This document shows, in pieces, positions 11,888 through 26,800 of a DNA stretch of 64,000 nt; position 1 is the first letter of the stretch; every line of letters begins with the position of its first letter. The notes beneath the pieces are model-generated. The model was not told where the DNA came from. It was given only the letters and a program-made list of their open reading frames with translations, and did not search any database. The translations under genes and the position numbers were made by a program. The stretch spans positions 1,176,728 through 1,240,727 of the forward strand of contig JAKGHH010000008.1 of NCBI GenBank assembly GCA_022828595.1, in the 5' to 3' direction. Origin of the DNA: Nelumbo lutea. Taxonomy: Eukaryota > Streptophyta > Magnoliopsida > Proteales > Nelumbonaceae.

Positions 11888-14800
11888 ATTATTATTGTTA
11901 TTATTTGATCAGTAACGAGAATTCATTATCTTCAATTTAGGTTACATTTCAAACATTATATTTTAATCTATGGGAAACATTCCCTCCTTCATTAGAAACA
12001 CCATCCAGATTACATATGTGTTTGGTTCCGTGGGCTTTTATTGATGAGATGTTTATCAGATAAACGTTTATTTGAAAAATGCTACTTTAAACATTTATTG
12101 ATTTTGTTGTTTCGTTGGGTGTTTTATTGGTGTTTCAAGTAACACCCCATAAAGTTACTTTTCACCTCATCTTAAAGTGCATCACGTAAGCATTTTGTTT
12201 CAATAAATGCCCATGCATTGGGGGAAACAAGAATTTGAAGTTTCCCCAATGCCTCATGCACATAAATCAAAGCATTTCTGTTTTTCAGTGTTTATTCGAT
12301 AAACTTGTCATGTTGTGATCCACCTGATCCAAAGCTGAGATATACACTAGGGTTTCTCTCATCTCATTTGCAAGTTTCCAAGGACCACTTTTGACATTTT
12401 ACCTCTAGTTGATTGTATTAACCAAATCACCTTCAGTGGCTAATGAAGTGAAGTGCCACTGCCTTACCTTGCCTAGAATGGGAGTTGGAGGGGTGGGGTC
12501 TGAGGGGAGAACCCAATGATATATGGTGGGTGCATTCTAAGATCATCTGAGATACCTATGGGATTGTTTGAAAGGATGAGTATCACAATTTTAAACTGTC
12601 TTTTGTAAATAAGTCAGCACTGATGTACTCCACTGTACAATGTACACAGAATTAACATATGATATATTGCTTTTTTTCCTTTGTAAATACAACCTTTGCC
12701 CTATTAGGAGACAAACTATACATCTAATGCTTCAAAGCACTCTAAACCTGGTTGTAAGTTGGATCTAGTGGTTTCAACAGTATGCAGGAAGAATTGATTA
12801 TTTAAATGTTGAACTTATCCTAAAATATTCTTTTGTTCATTGATTGTTCCTACTAAATTCTGTGATAAGTATCTAGATCATGGTCATCTGGACTAGAGTT
12901 TTTGGTGTACTGCAACGGTCAAAGTATTGGTATCGGATATCGTATCGGACAGTTTGGATACGGATACAAATATGGATACGCTTTGGAAACGCATGGATAC
13001 GGACGAAAGATAGGAAAACACATGGATACACTATGAAAATGATACAAATTTCATAAATACATCAACTACAATAATTTTAAAAGCCAAAATAACCACAAAT
13101 AAAGCATAAATACATAAAGAAATATATTACTAATATAACAAGATACATAGTTATCTTGTAATTTTGTTGATAATCCAACAATCAAGAGTCCAATACTCAT
13201 GTTGTATAGTTTTTACAAAGTAAAACATGCACAAAACCATTATTATGTTAAATTCCATAAGTCCAAAATACAAAACATATGCAATTATTATATTTTAATT
13301 ACTATAACAATTATTTTATATTTTTACTTTTCAACATTAACAAAAAAGTCAATTAAATATTCAATTTTGAAATGTTTGATAATATCAAAATTACTATCAT
13401 ATGAAATTTATAATTTTTATAAGATACATATATTATTATCATATTTTTACTTTTAATCCTAACTAAAAGTATATCAAAATTATTAAAATTTCTAAGATAC
13501 ATATCATATGAAATTTATAAATTTTAATTATTAAAGTAACAATTCCATTATTAACATTTTTATTTCCTATAGTTTTTTTTTCTGAAATAACAAATCATTT
13601 TTTTTATAATAATTTAAATTAGTGGATTTGATAAATTCAATTTAATATTATATTTTTGAATATTTTGTAAACATTTTTTTTTATTTTGTAAATAATAAAT
13701 ATGTTATTTTTAGTCTAAATTAAAATATCAATGAATAATTTATAAACAAATATATTGAATTTGAAGATACATATAATATACAAATTTATGAAATTTAAGT
13801 ACTAAAATAATCTATATATATATACTTATTACGTAATGGATCTTTTCTCCTTTCTGCAAATGGAATCTACTCGTGCGAGTAGATCCAAAGTCGCACGTGA
13901 AAACAGTGCAATCGCGTGTTCTTGCTTTCGTGTGACACGTATCTATTATTAATATTTTTATTTGTATAAATTTATTGAAAGTAAAAAACAATTTTTGATA
14001 TAAATGTAAATTTGGTAGATTGTTTACTTTGTTAATGTTTATAAAGTAGTAATTTTTAATATTATTTATTTATTTTAAGTTTAGGTTCATGCTAATGATA
14101 AAGTTAATAAAATTTATTTTAGTTCAACAAGTATTACAAATTGAATGTTGGCATAGTGGCCTAGAGTCCTAGCGCATAGTGGCATGTGTGTGCAGAGACT
14201 TGAGTTCGAATCCTCGTAGCGGCGCTTTTTAGACAAGATAATAAATGTGCGCGTGTATCAGCGTGTATCGAATCGTATCGGTTTGTATTGGCCGATACGA
14301 TGCGATACACACCGATACACACAGATACGGTGTCGATACGCACGACTGGACGTGTATCGTACCAGTTGTAGCGTATCTCGTATCCGCTCTTATGGATACT
14401 GATATGATACGCCCCGTATCGGGCATATCGTGTCGATATTTTAATCCTTGGTGTACTGTTTGAGCATGACTTGAATCCATTTCATTGGATGTTTTTTTTT
14501 TTTTTTGGTTTCATTGGCATTGTAAATGCATGGTAACCTTTGCAGGTATGAGCGGTTCATTTTCGCACTTGAGGAGGCATCAAGAGATACATTACCTCCT
14601 CTCAAGAATAGGGCTTTGAAGGTTAGCGTGCTCTTTTATTTATCTTGTTTTCTATGCCAAACAAATTTATCCATGAGCCATGTATATTTGTATAATGTGC
14701 TTCAATTTTGTTTCTAATATTTGATTTGCTGTTTATTCTCAGTTATTTACTTTTACTCATTTTTCAAACCACTGTTTTCTAGATCAACTTGGTCTTTTTT

Positions 14801-17800
14801 TTATTAGAAATTGGTGCCAACTGCCAACTATTACTTGGTTGCTGTGTTTAAATGGTGATACCATGAATGAAAAGTATGCAAGATTTTTTTTTTGATCAGC
14901 AGAAGAAATTTTATTGGTGAGATTCGAAGATTACAATCAGGTTGATTAAGATACATCCCGTAAGAACAAGATTTCACAGAAGCGCCCAGAACAGCTTCTG
15001 TCTTGATGCCCCTTGTTTCGCTAGAGTGTCTGCCATTCAATTTTCTGTTCTTCTCACCCAATTGAAAGAGACATTCAGTTCCCTTTTAAATGATCAATCT
15101 CCCTATATGTTTGCTGAAAAGCCCAAGGGATTTGGACATTTGCTTTTGCCCAAGAAATAACCACCTGGGAATATTATGCTGGATTAGTATCAAAACTCTG
15201 CTATCTTAAATCTCTTTAATTTTCTTGATCATTAGTCTCTACTTAAAAATCTTGGAAGAGTCCCTGCAGACAATAGATTGTATGATGCTATTGTTATTAT
15301 TGGCTTGAAATAATGATGTATTGATTCACCTGATGCAAATTTACAATTGCACCATGGATGTGCCCTGAAGTAAATTGTTAGAACAGTTCATCTCAGAGTG
15401 CATGCTGGATCACATTTTCTGTTACTGGTGTTTGATATTGGGCTTTATTGTTTGTTTAATCTTTTTTATTCAAATAAGGCCATTACCCAATGTTTGTCCT
15501 AGCTATCTGGGGCCTTGGGAGGGGTTGACTGGATAGAGTCCTAACATTTGACCTTATTTTTTGCACAAAATGGCCGCTCTCAGACTCAAACCCACATTCT
15601 TACACTTGATAGCCTGAGATTTTACCATTATACCAAGTAATGTGGGTCATTATAGGACCCAGCAGTTTTACAGGGAGTACAGATTACTAGAGAGCTGAAC
15701 TTTGAGAGATTGCTAATTGAAGGTGACTCTAATCTGGTAACCGGTGGCTGAAGGAACTGGAGACAGTAGCTTGGTCCTATAGGGTATCTATGAGAAGATC
15801 CAAGTGGGATGGCAGACTTTCTGGCTAAGCAAGGGGCGCATAAGGATCAATTATTTTGGGCTCTATATTAATTCTGCTTTGTTTTTGAGGATGCATCTCG
15901 TGCCTCAATGTGGAAAGTCTTCATTGTGTAACTCTGTTGATTGGCCATTAATAAAATGCTTATTATTATTTATCAAACAAAAATGTGGGTCATTATTTGA
16001 TAAACTACAGAGGTTAGTCAGGCAAATCCATTAGAGTTGGTATCTTCAGAATTCAGAATTTATTTTTATTTCTTGTATAATTTGATAGTTTGATCAATAT
16101 TTTACTGTTTAAAAAAATCGGTAGTTTGATAATGTGTTTTTAATGGTGTTAACTGGGATTAGAAAGCAGCTTGAGAGGAGTTGGTAAATCTTGCAAAATG
16201 AGAATCTATTTTCCATTTAAATGAGTATTATGTGTGGCATCAATATTTCAGCATGCTATGTGCCCTGCTTCTTACTTTTTTGTCTGGTCAAGTGGAAAAG
16301 ATCTAAGGTATTTTTGTAACTTGGTTTCTCTTCATTGGTCAAGCTGAAGACTATATTCTCTAGACTAAATTAGTTATCATTGTCTAGGAAATGACTATAT
16401 TCATGGGACTATTCTTATGTTGTAAGGAATTTCTTTGCAGATTATGTATTCCCTGCTAAGAAGTAAATCAGAGCAAGAACGCAGATTGCTCTCTGCCCTT
16501 GTCAATAAGGTATGTCTCATTGAATTTCTCTCTAGATGAAGTGCTATTTCTGTAACTATTTTGTTTATGAACATTATGGTGAGATGGAATATATTGAGCC
16601 TTCTGTGTGTGCTTTCTTCTTTTGCATGCTGTCTATATGAAACTGATATAATTCCAGTGTTACATTATTGTTTCTCAATTAGATTTTTGATTATGAACCT
16701 TTTCTAATCTTTTCAATTACTTTCAGCTGGGGGATCCTGAAAATAAAGGGGCATCTGGTGCTGATTTTCACCTGTCAAACCTTTTATCTGAACATCCAAA
16801 TATGAAGGTGGAGTTATCTAGTCTCATCATTGTTTTCAATGGTTTTTTGAACCTGTTGGAGATGTGTGTGGAAGTATGCAGCATTATAGTTGTATTAACT
16901 GCTTTTTAAATTGTTTTTTATCTGTTGGAATCACATAAAAAGCTGGAACTACATGGTTCCATCTAACTTTCAGATGTGGTCTTATGTCTAGAGTTCTTGA
17001 ATGGGATTTGTGGAACTCTTTAGGGTTTGACAAATTTGAAATTACTTACCTTTAACTTTTTCCATGTATCAGTTGAAATATTGGGTGACCTTTTCTCTCA
17101 TAAAGTGAGGAATGGAGCTTTGGTCTATTATCTTAAACTAATTTTCTTCTCTTCTATCTTCACTTAAGCTCACTGTATGCATCAAGCTTATTATTCATTG
17201 ATGGTGGGGCCATAAGAAATGGCAATGGAATGGACATTTATTAGGTAACTTTTTTGCGTAGGCAATAGAACAAACTTCAAATGGTGTATGGATGTTATTA
17301 TTTTGTCAAGGGGTGCAGTGAAGTGCTATTTTGGTCTGTGTAGTGAAATGAAACTTCTATTTAAATAAAGGCTGCATAAGATTTTTGATGAGATTACTCT
17401 TTGAAACCTGGTGCTATGTTGTTTCTAGAGACAAAGAAGATAGTTCTACTGGATGCAAGCAATCCAGAGAAGTGGAAGTGTGAATGTTCTTCCTGGGCCA
17501 CTATATCTGTAAATACGCGTGCTTGGGTAGTGTAGTAGCAGATGGAGACTGGTCTTGTTAAATAATGGACATGCTTGGATGGTAGTTGGTAGCATTGGGG
17601 CTTGAGGTGGATGCTGGAGAACTGACAGACTATAATATGTATAGCTTGCGTGAGTTATTTTATTTGCTCTAAGTCATCAGCATTGGCAGGGGGCCGGGAA
17701 CCTCATGCACTGGGTTGAGTCGTCAGCATGTTCATTATCCAATTTATGCACTCTTAGAATTTGATGTTTAGCAATAAGATTTTCTTACTTGCAGGGAGAA

Positions 17801-20800
17801 GTCTGAAAACATCCGCCTTTCAAAATATGCTAGTGTGAGCACCATAGATTCGTTTATTTATTTATTTTGATAAGAAACAGAAACCATAGATTCGTTTAAA
17901 AAAGGTGAGCACCAACTATACAAAATGTTGTGACTGAGATTTCTGCTTGTGGTTAACTGAGGCTAGTGACTTTCATGTAGCTATACATATTAATTTCTTC
18001 ATAATCAATAAAAAAGTTTCACAGTTATCGATAAAAAAGTTGTGACCCTAAAACAGAAACAGAATGAACTTGACTACTCTCCTCTTCTCATTTATGTTAA
18101 CTGTTCATTATGTCAATAAGCAAGAAGTAAAAAGGAAAACAATATGTAAAATTGTAGAAACGCCCCTCAAAAAGCAATGTAGCGTTGGAATCTCTTGAAG
18201 CTTCTAAGTTAAGAATTTAGTTTATGCTGGATTAGGAACAGGCTATTAAGCTACTCCAATCACTGCTTATAAAGAATTCTTGTTGGGCCATTTGTATAGG
18301 CCCAGCTATGTGGGCAGTTTAAAATATTTAATTTGTGCCTGCAGACCATTTAATTGGGCAGCAAGCCCTAAACTAATTTAAGCAAGGTATCAATCTTGGT
18401 TTTTTAAGTGATCCACTTTGTGAGCCTTTTAGGAAAGTTAAGCCTCTCTTTAGGTGGGTTGACGCATCCCTAAGGGTGATGGGGTGGGGTAGTTAGCTAA
18501 TCACCTTTGTTTCTATAAAAGTCCCTCTCCTACAGGGAGAAGAGGTTAATGCTAAATTGGTAGTGAAATTTCCGCAGATCAAGAACAAGATGAGGAGCAC
18601 AATCAAAGGAGAAACCTTAGTCCAAGTTAAGGTAGGGGTGAAGATGATCTTTCTTATCTTGACTGCTATATCTATATACCCTCCTCCAAGAGAAGTAAGG
18701 TTTTATTTCTACTTTTCTCCCAACCCCAGATCTATCTGAGGAACCTGTCAACAGATTAGCACTCCTAGGCACCCAATTGAATGAGGAGCTCAAAGAATCA
18801 CCCAGAGAGTGAGCCTTACCCATGGCCTGAATTTCCAAGGTATCTGATCTTGTGCCTTCATCCATAGGATAATATGTTGACATATTATCCTTCAATTTCC
18901 AAGCTCAAAGAATCACCCAGAGAGTGAGCCTTACCCTTCAATTCATTCATAGGGTTTTTTTTTTTTTTCTACTTTGTTCTATAAGTAAAAAGCTCATTGA
19001 AATTTCATTGAATTCAATAACGATAAGCAACTGTTACAAGCATCCCAGAGAGAGGTGCGAGCTGCAGCCTCACTCTAAAAGAAAAAAACAGCACAAAGCT
19101 AATTACCCCTTGCTTAGATAAAGAATCAGCCACTGCATTGGCCTCCCTCCCCACCCATTGTATAAACAGATTCATATATGTTGTGTTAACCATTTGAACT
19201 TCTTCATTTCATCTCTATAACACCATATCACTGAATCTGGATGTTTTAGCCCTCTCCACAGATTCTTATGTTGTGTTATTTCTACTTTCTTCAAGCTCTA
19301 TATAAAGAAATTTACTCATTTGGGGGGAGAAAGCCATCTACAGCCTTGTTCATGAAACTTGATTAATTATTGGCTCCCTACACAATATTTATTTGCAAAT
19401 TCTAACAAAATCTTAACTTTATTTAGGGGAGGACAGTATTGATTTATGAATTTAGCAAATTCTTAATTTTATGTGGGGAGAATAGCCATGTACAGAATTT
19501 GTCAAAAAAAGGGTGTGACTCCTGAGACTATTGATTTATGAATTTAAACAAAACCTTAATTTTATGTGGGGAGAATAGCCATGTATAGTATTGTTCGTGA
19601 AACTTGGCTGATCATGACTCCCTATACAATATTAATTTTATAAATTTTAACAAAATTTTAATTATATGTGGGGAAGAAAATCGTCTATGTCCTTGTTAAA
19701 CTTGGTTGATTATGGTTCTCTACATGAAATAAATGCTAGAACAAAGGCTTATAGCCCATAATAGGGTTGGACTGATTGCAATATATAAAAGTTCTATCTA
19801 TTTGTTTATTTCCTCTGGATTCTTTCTCAAATGAAAGAAGGAGATATAAACCAAATAGGAGAGTTCTGCAGTTAAACCGTAAAGCTTCCTTTAGATCCCC
19901 CCAAAAATCAATGCTTTTTAGTTGGGAAGTTTGCCATGCTTGCATCAATACGTGCAACTTGTTGCAAAAGAAAAGATCAAACTGGTGCTTGTCTCTTAAT
20001 TGGTGCTTCTTGTGTAAGTTGAATGATGAGAATGCTTACCACCTCTTAATCTCCTGCCCCTTTGTTTGCTGTATTTGGCAATGGTTTTGCTCTCCTTTTG
20101 ATTGCATGTACATCCCTCCTGTTAGATTGGATAGACTCTTTAGCCCATCTTTCATGAGGAGCACTAAGAGAAGAGGTAGAATATTGTGGAGATGCACAAG
20201 GGCAACGGTAGTTTGGACAATTTGGGCGGAGAGGAACTCAAGAATCTTCGAGGAGAAAGAGAAGAATAAGGAGACAATTATTGAGATTGTTATTCTAAGG
20301 GTAGTACACTGGGTGAAGACCATGAAGTTTTTTTTTAGATTTTACAGTAGAAAACCTCTTCAGAACTCAGAAGTTAGGGTTCAATTGCTGGCTCATTGTC
20401 TAGGAAGCAAAGAATCCATGAGGTTTGGTCAACCCCAGATGGAGGATGGATGAAATTAAACTTTGATGGAAGTAGTTTGGGAAATCCGGGACCCTCTGCA
20501 ATTAGAGTGATTCGGAATGGGGGTGCATATGTGGATTGTTTTCGGTGCAAATTGGATAAGGTGATTCAGTTAGGTCAGAGTTAATGACTGCTGTTTTGGG
20601 GGTATAAAAAGCCAGGGAAATGGGAACCACAATGTTGATTGTGGAAGGGGAACAAAAATAATAATTGGGTAGCTGAAGAAAAGAGAGTGGGTGATTTGGC
20701 AATACAGGAGTGATCTCAGGCTGTTCAAGATGTTGTCAAAAGCCATGAACATTCAAGCTAGTGTTTGGAACCGATGCTGTTTTCTTGAAAAGTAGCGCCA

Positions 20801-23800
20801 CATCAGCTCCATGTCTGAAATCCGTTTTTTCAGAACACACCTGATGTTTGGTTATATGTTTTTCCAAAAAAATGTTTTCTCAGACCACACCTTGGAAATC
20901 AGCAAAGGTTTGGTCTGAGAAAATGTCCCTTTTGGTGTTTTCTCATTTTAGCAACAGTATGCTGATGTGGCATTGGAAAACACTTATGTGGCAGCAACCA
21001 GCAATGGTTCCAAACAAAAAAAAAGTTGAGAAAATGACAAAACAGTGCAGAACCGTTTTCTCACAAAACACCTCTCAGTAAAGGGCATTGGTTCCAAACA
21101 TGGCCCAAGTTAGATGGTTAAGGTCCGCTAATGGATTGCTGATGGATTAGCTAAGCAAAGAATGCATAGAAATCACTTGTATTGGGCTCAATTGTAATGG
21201 AATGGTGGAGTTCTTCTGATGTAAAGGGTGTTAGATTTAACTTCTTGTTGTAACCTATTTCTTAATTAGTTTATAAGGTTTTCTTTGTTGCTGATAAAAA
21301 AATCTGCAGTTAAACCTTGTTTAGTTTTTTTTATTCATTTACACTTTTAAATCAGACTCAAAAAGTTTTCTCTGCCCTTAGCATAGATGTAATTAAGGGA
21401 ATATTTGTGTGATATCCCGAATGGGACTTACCAAATACTAAAAATCCAATCACTAGTCTAATTGGGTGAATTGTTTTATGTGAGAAATTCATAAAAAAAT
21501 TCCATTAATAGAATCCAATGCAAGTTTAACATGGTTACTTAATATGTCTAGGAAGGTACATGCAACTATCCAACACTTGATGACACCTAACTTACAGTAC
21601 AGCACAGGGTTTTGGTCTAGGTTAGTAGGTAAGCTTTGTTAATTGATGACTGTTGGGCTGTTCACACCTTTTCACCTGACATCTTCTCAAAAAGCATTTA
21701 GGGGCAAATTCAGTGTTTCTTAAATGTGGCTCCTCTTATTACCTCCAAAGTTTTGTGTTTCTTTCCTATGTTAAAATTTTAATTTATTGAACAATAAAAT
21801 TTCAAGTTATGGAAAAAACATTTGCAAGTAGTGTTAATGGCCTTAAAGCAAGTTTTATATTTGATATTTCAGCAGAGTTTGATTTCTATCCCACTTTTGA
21901 CATACTACTTTTTGAAGATCAGAGTTTGTACACAGGGCTGCAAAGGGCATCTGTTTGCCCAAATTTGTATTTGAATTTTTTTTAGAAAGAGTAACTTTAT
22001 TAAAGAGAAATGAAGAGTACATGAGATGATGCACAAAAGGCTAGCCTCACACAGGGTACATAAGCATTACACTATCACTATAGAGGTTTTCCCTGTGAGC
22101 ACCAGACTTGGCTAAATTATCTGATATAGGGTTTAGAGTCCTGGGAATCCAGATTAAAGTTGCATCCAAGGAGTATAAGAGATCTCTAGCCTCGTCCAGG
22201 TAGTGAGCCAGTCTCCAAGGTCTGCCTTCCTTCTCCCCAAGCCACTTTATCATGTTGCTAGAGTCACCTTTGACCACCAGGGTGGTCAAGCCTAGTCTTC
22301 TTGTGATAGGAGGCCATTTAGCAGTATTTGAATTTTAATCTAATCTGATTAAGGTGATCCAAGTTTGATATGCTTATAATTGGGTCTAATAAGGATTTAC
22401 CCCAATTCAATCTGATATGATCTGGTCCGATCTAGTAGTGTTTAATCATTTAAATTTATGCTTATATCATCATTACCCAAACCTTATTCCAACTATATGG
22501 GGCTGACTACATGAATCCTGTTTCACCATTCTATTTTATTCAGTACCATTATCCATTGTTAATTTTTTTTGATGAGTCATATACATTGTTAAATTATGGG
22601 TGCTTAATCATTTATTACTACTTCTCCCCAACTCCTTTTTGGTCTGCTCCTAGCTATTCTAGTCCCTTTAACGTGTAACGGATCACTTCTTTCAACTGGT
22701 GTCTTCCGTGCATGTAGTATGTATCTATTGGTAAAGTTGGTTTGAATGTTGTTTGTTTAATAAAGATTCATAAATTCAAGTCTCATAAAAGTTGTTTTGA
22801 AGTCGTTGTATTGATGATATACAATATTAAATTCATTTTTAGTTTATCTTACAAATAACATATAATTTTTTGATATTTTTACTTTAATTTATTAATCATT
22901 TTCAATATCTCAATTCAATCTGAATCTGATGGATAAGCAGTTTTGTTCAAATTCAAATGTTAATGAATCAAATATGGATCTAGGTATATCTGATTCCATC
23001 TGATCCATTTGCAACCGTTCATGTTGTCAGTTATCCTGTTGCATGTTTGCACACAACTATTATAAGATTATGTGGTTAACTTATCAACTCATTTACACTT
23101 GAAGGGGAAGTTCTTGTGTTGGTAAGGACCATTTTTTGGGTAAAATGGTAAGGACCATGCATAAAATATTCTAATGGTTCTAACCTAATAATGCCATTTA
23201 TAAATTAATGTTTCTCAATTCCCCCACATAGCTGACAGCTCCATTTAGGAGTAGGTAGGGCTTTTTTATAGTGACAATTCCATTGCCATGTAGCAGTTTT
23301 ATTTTACTTGGTATTATTGTTTTTTGTAGTGGGTAGAACTACTTGTTCATATTTTGTTAATTGATGTGCATCTCCTCCTATATCTTCCTTCTTTATACGT
23401 AGAATACAATCCGTTTATCATATCTTGAAGGGAAAAATATCATTAATAATGTATCTCCTTTTTTTACATGTAAATCTTTGATTTTCTTGAATGTTAGATT
23501 TTGTATTTGCATACTGATTGCAGAAAAATTTCCTACAGATAGTAGTGATTGACGAGGTGGATTCTTTTCTCTTTCGGCCTCGTTTGGGATTAAGAGCAAA
23601 GTACCATGCTGTATGTCTATCATTTTACTGCAATTTGGCATCATTTGAATTTTTTCTTTTGATCTCAATGTTTGTTAATTATTGGCTACTTTTGATATTG
23701 TTGGTTAGAAATAATTGCTATGCTTTGTTTGGGACCTATAACAGTGACAAATTTAAAATTTTTCTTCCTTATTTTCTGGACAACCAACTGGTTGTTGGGA

Positions 23801-26800
23801 AAAGAACTGTTTTTTTCCCTATGTTTTATTTTGTTCTCTATGCAATCAGACATGGCCTTAATGACCAACCTGTCCAGAACCCTGGTGGGAATAGGTTGCT
23901 TAAACAATTTATTCTTTGTTTGTATTCATTGTATTTTTAATTTCAATGACTTGGGAGTTGGAACTTTCATCTTTTTCCTGACTATATTTTGAAATCTTTT
24001 GGAAGCTTCAAAATAATATAGACCATGTCAGCTGATGTTGTCCATTTTCAGGTCAACTTTTTGAGCCAAATTCATTTAAGCAATAAAGGAGATGGACCAA
24101 AAGTGGCAAAGCGTTTGGTGGATGTTTATTTTGCATTGTTTAAGGTATGAGGGGATTTCTTGTATCGGAAATTCCAAATCATAATATTTACCTCATACTA
24201 AAGCATATTCTTGTTCCTTGGGGAACATACCTTTTGCAACCTTGTTACTAAGATTCTGATTTCACAGTACAAGAATATGGAAAAACTAAAATGTTGCACA
24301 GTAAAGAACATGGATTTGGGGAAAATTGTTGGAAACTTTGGGGCAAAGTTGTGCTTTCCAGCTGATGTGAAGAGTCTCATGAGTGCTTGGTGGCTAAGGG
24401 GGGGTTAAGTAAGGCTGGCATAGTAGCTTGGAATATCATACCTGCAGCAGTTTTTTGTGCAGTTTGGTGAAAGAAATAACAGAAGCTTTGAAGGGGAAGA
24501 ATTCAAAAAAGTAGGTTTTCAAAAAAAGTTTTGGGCATGTTGTTTTTGTAGTTACCGAATCACTCTCTGTTCAAATTCAGACATACAAGTTTGTTTTTGG
24601 ATAGGGATTTTCTTTTGGTCAGAAATATGTAAATTTCTTGTTGGTTGGGTTTGTTGTAATTGGGTCTGTTGGGTTTTCTCTAGTACAGGTTCTCTTTGTA
24701 CAGGGGGTTCTGGGCTGATTGTATATCTTGGAATATTTTGTTTTATCTTAATACAATACATTAGCTTTTTCAAAAAAAAAAAAAAGAAAAAACTAAAATG
24801 TTCTCAGCAAAAAAAGTGGTGGCTATAAACACTAGGTTGCAGATTGTGGGCAAACTATCTGCTCTTGTGTTGTGGTTTGTTATCTGTTCTTGTTCACCTC
24901 ACTCTTGATTGTTTTTAGTAATATTATCAACTAAAAAGTTAGACACAGACTGAACTCCCTAAGGTCACTTTGTTTTATAAAAAACTTAAAACAAAATTTG
25001 GGAGTTGATTGTTGAAGCAGCAGGGTTTTGCATGTGTGTGTGTTGAACTATTGTTGTGTTTCAATATCTGCCTTTGCACTTCAGTATGGGAGCGATGCTT
25101 GTGCCCAGGCTTAATTGATAAACATAAAATACTTATCTTTGACCTGTTTTGTGGCAGTATATGATTCAAGTTATCTTGTTGCCTAGAATGGATTATTATT
25201 AACTTTTGCAGTCACATTTTATAATTTCAGGTCCTGATTGCTGAGGCAGGTGGGGGTGAAAAAATAGACAGTATCACGAAAAGAGATGGTAAAAATGGTA
25301 CAGACTCCCCTAAAAATGGTAAAGGACAAAGTGCTATGGAATCTAATGTTGGAATGGATTCACGACTTCTTTCTGGTCTTTTAACGGTCAGTGTTGTTTT
25401 CTTTTATTCGTAGCTGCAAACTCCATTTATAGTCCATTTGAGCTTACTCTAAAACAATTAATCTCAAGTAGTAATGTTTTTGGTCATTAACAGATCCAAG
25501 AGAATGATATTATCATATAATATACGAAATGAACAATCTGCTATAACGTCTCCTTAATTGGAGAGCACCCTATTTTGAGCCTTCAGCTGCACTTTTCTTT
25601 TTTCCCTACCCCTCATCCAACCTCTTACAGAGTTTCACATACATCTCACGTTCTCAACTTGATCCACTCTATCCCTTGCTTGAGTTTTAGTAAGTACATT
25701 AATTGATTTATTAGGTCTTAACTCTTTCAAATGAGGAGTTCAAATTACAGGTCAGGAGTCCTGGGCAGTCAAGAAACATGTAGTATGGAAGAAATCCATA
25801 TGCTGAGATGGATGAGTGGAAAAGCTAGAAAGAGTAAGATTAAAAAATGAAGTCATTCGAAGGAACCTAGGAGTAGCTCCAATAGGTGATAAAATGAGAG
25901 AAGCAGACTAAGATGGTTTGGTCCAGTGCATAGAAAACCATCAACAGAACCCGTAAGATGTAGCGATCTGTTGCAAGTTGAAGGGACTAGAAGGGCTAGG
26001 GGTAGACCAAAAAGGACATGGGTCAAAGTAGTAAGAAATGATTTAAGCGCCCATAATTTAACAATGGATATGGTATTAAGCAGAACAAATGACAAAGAAA
26101 CCAGGATTCATATATCTGATCCCATATGGTTGGGATAAGGCTTGGATGATGATTTTTTTTTTTTTTTTTTTTGTTTTGATCAATAACACAATTCATTAAT
26201 TATCACAATGGGAATTACAAAGAGGAAGACAAACTTTCTTATCTTTCAACTTCAGCTTGAGCCCCAAGAAATGAAAAAGAGAGAAAGAGAAAAGGAAAAA
26301 GGAAAAAACAGATTTAAATTACAACTGTGCCCAGAACATTGACTTCCTGTCCACCCCTTGTTTAGCTAACCCTTCAGCAAAAGAATTAGCTGATCTTTTT
26401 ACCCAACTGATTTTAACTTCCATTTCTCGAACCAGCCATCTGAATTTCCTTCTCATATTGCTATATCTCCATAAACCACTATCGTCTTTATTCAGCCACC
26501 CTACCACCACCTCCGAGTCCCCTTCAATTATGAGTTTTCTGAGATTCATCTCCCTAGCTTTCTGAACTCCTTCCAAGACTGCATGGATCTCAGTTCGAAG
26601 GGAGTCGCTACTTCAATTAGTGAGTCATCCAAGACTCATCATTCTGGTCTTTATGGGAAGAAAAAAACTCCAGGATCTTCTTTGAAGAAGAGAGAAGTGC
26701 TGAAGATCTGAGGGTGGTTGTTTTTGTGGTTACCAAATCACTCTCTGTTCAAATTCAGACATACAAGTTTGATTTTGGATAGGGATTTTCTTTTGGTCAG

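Noticed and set aside
11711..11908. 65-codon frame with a long Leu/Ile run
   Set aside because: Translation of a trinucleotide microsatellite.
14147..14235. A functional tRNA gene
   Set aside because: A-box and B-box-like words exist, but I could not pair a cloverleaf, and it lies within a transposable element.
18270..18760. A solo LTR
   Set aside because: There is promoter-like wording, but no defined TG...CA ends and no target duplication; noted only as a possibility in the intron entry.
23518..23992. Frames of 90-140 codons around SWA2 exon 7
   Set aside because: They consist of exon 7 plus read-through into the T-rich intron.
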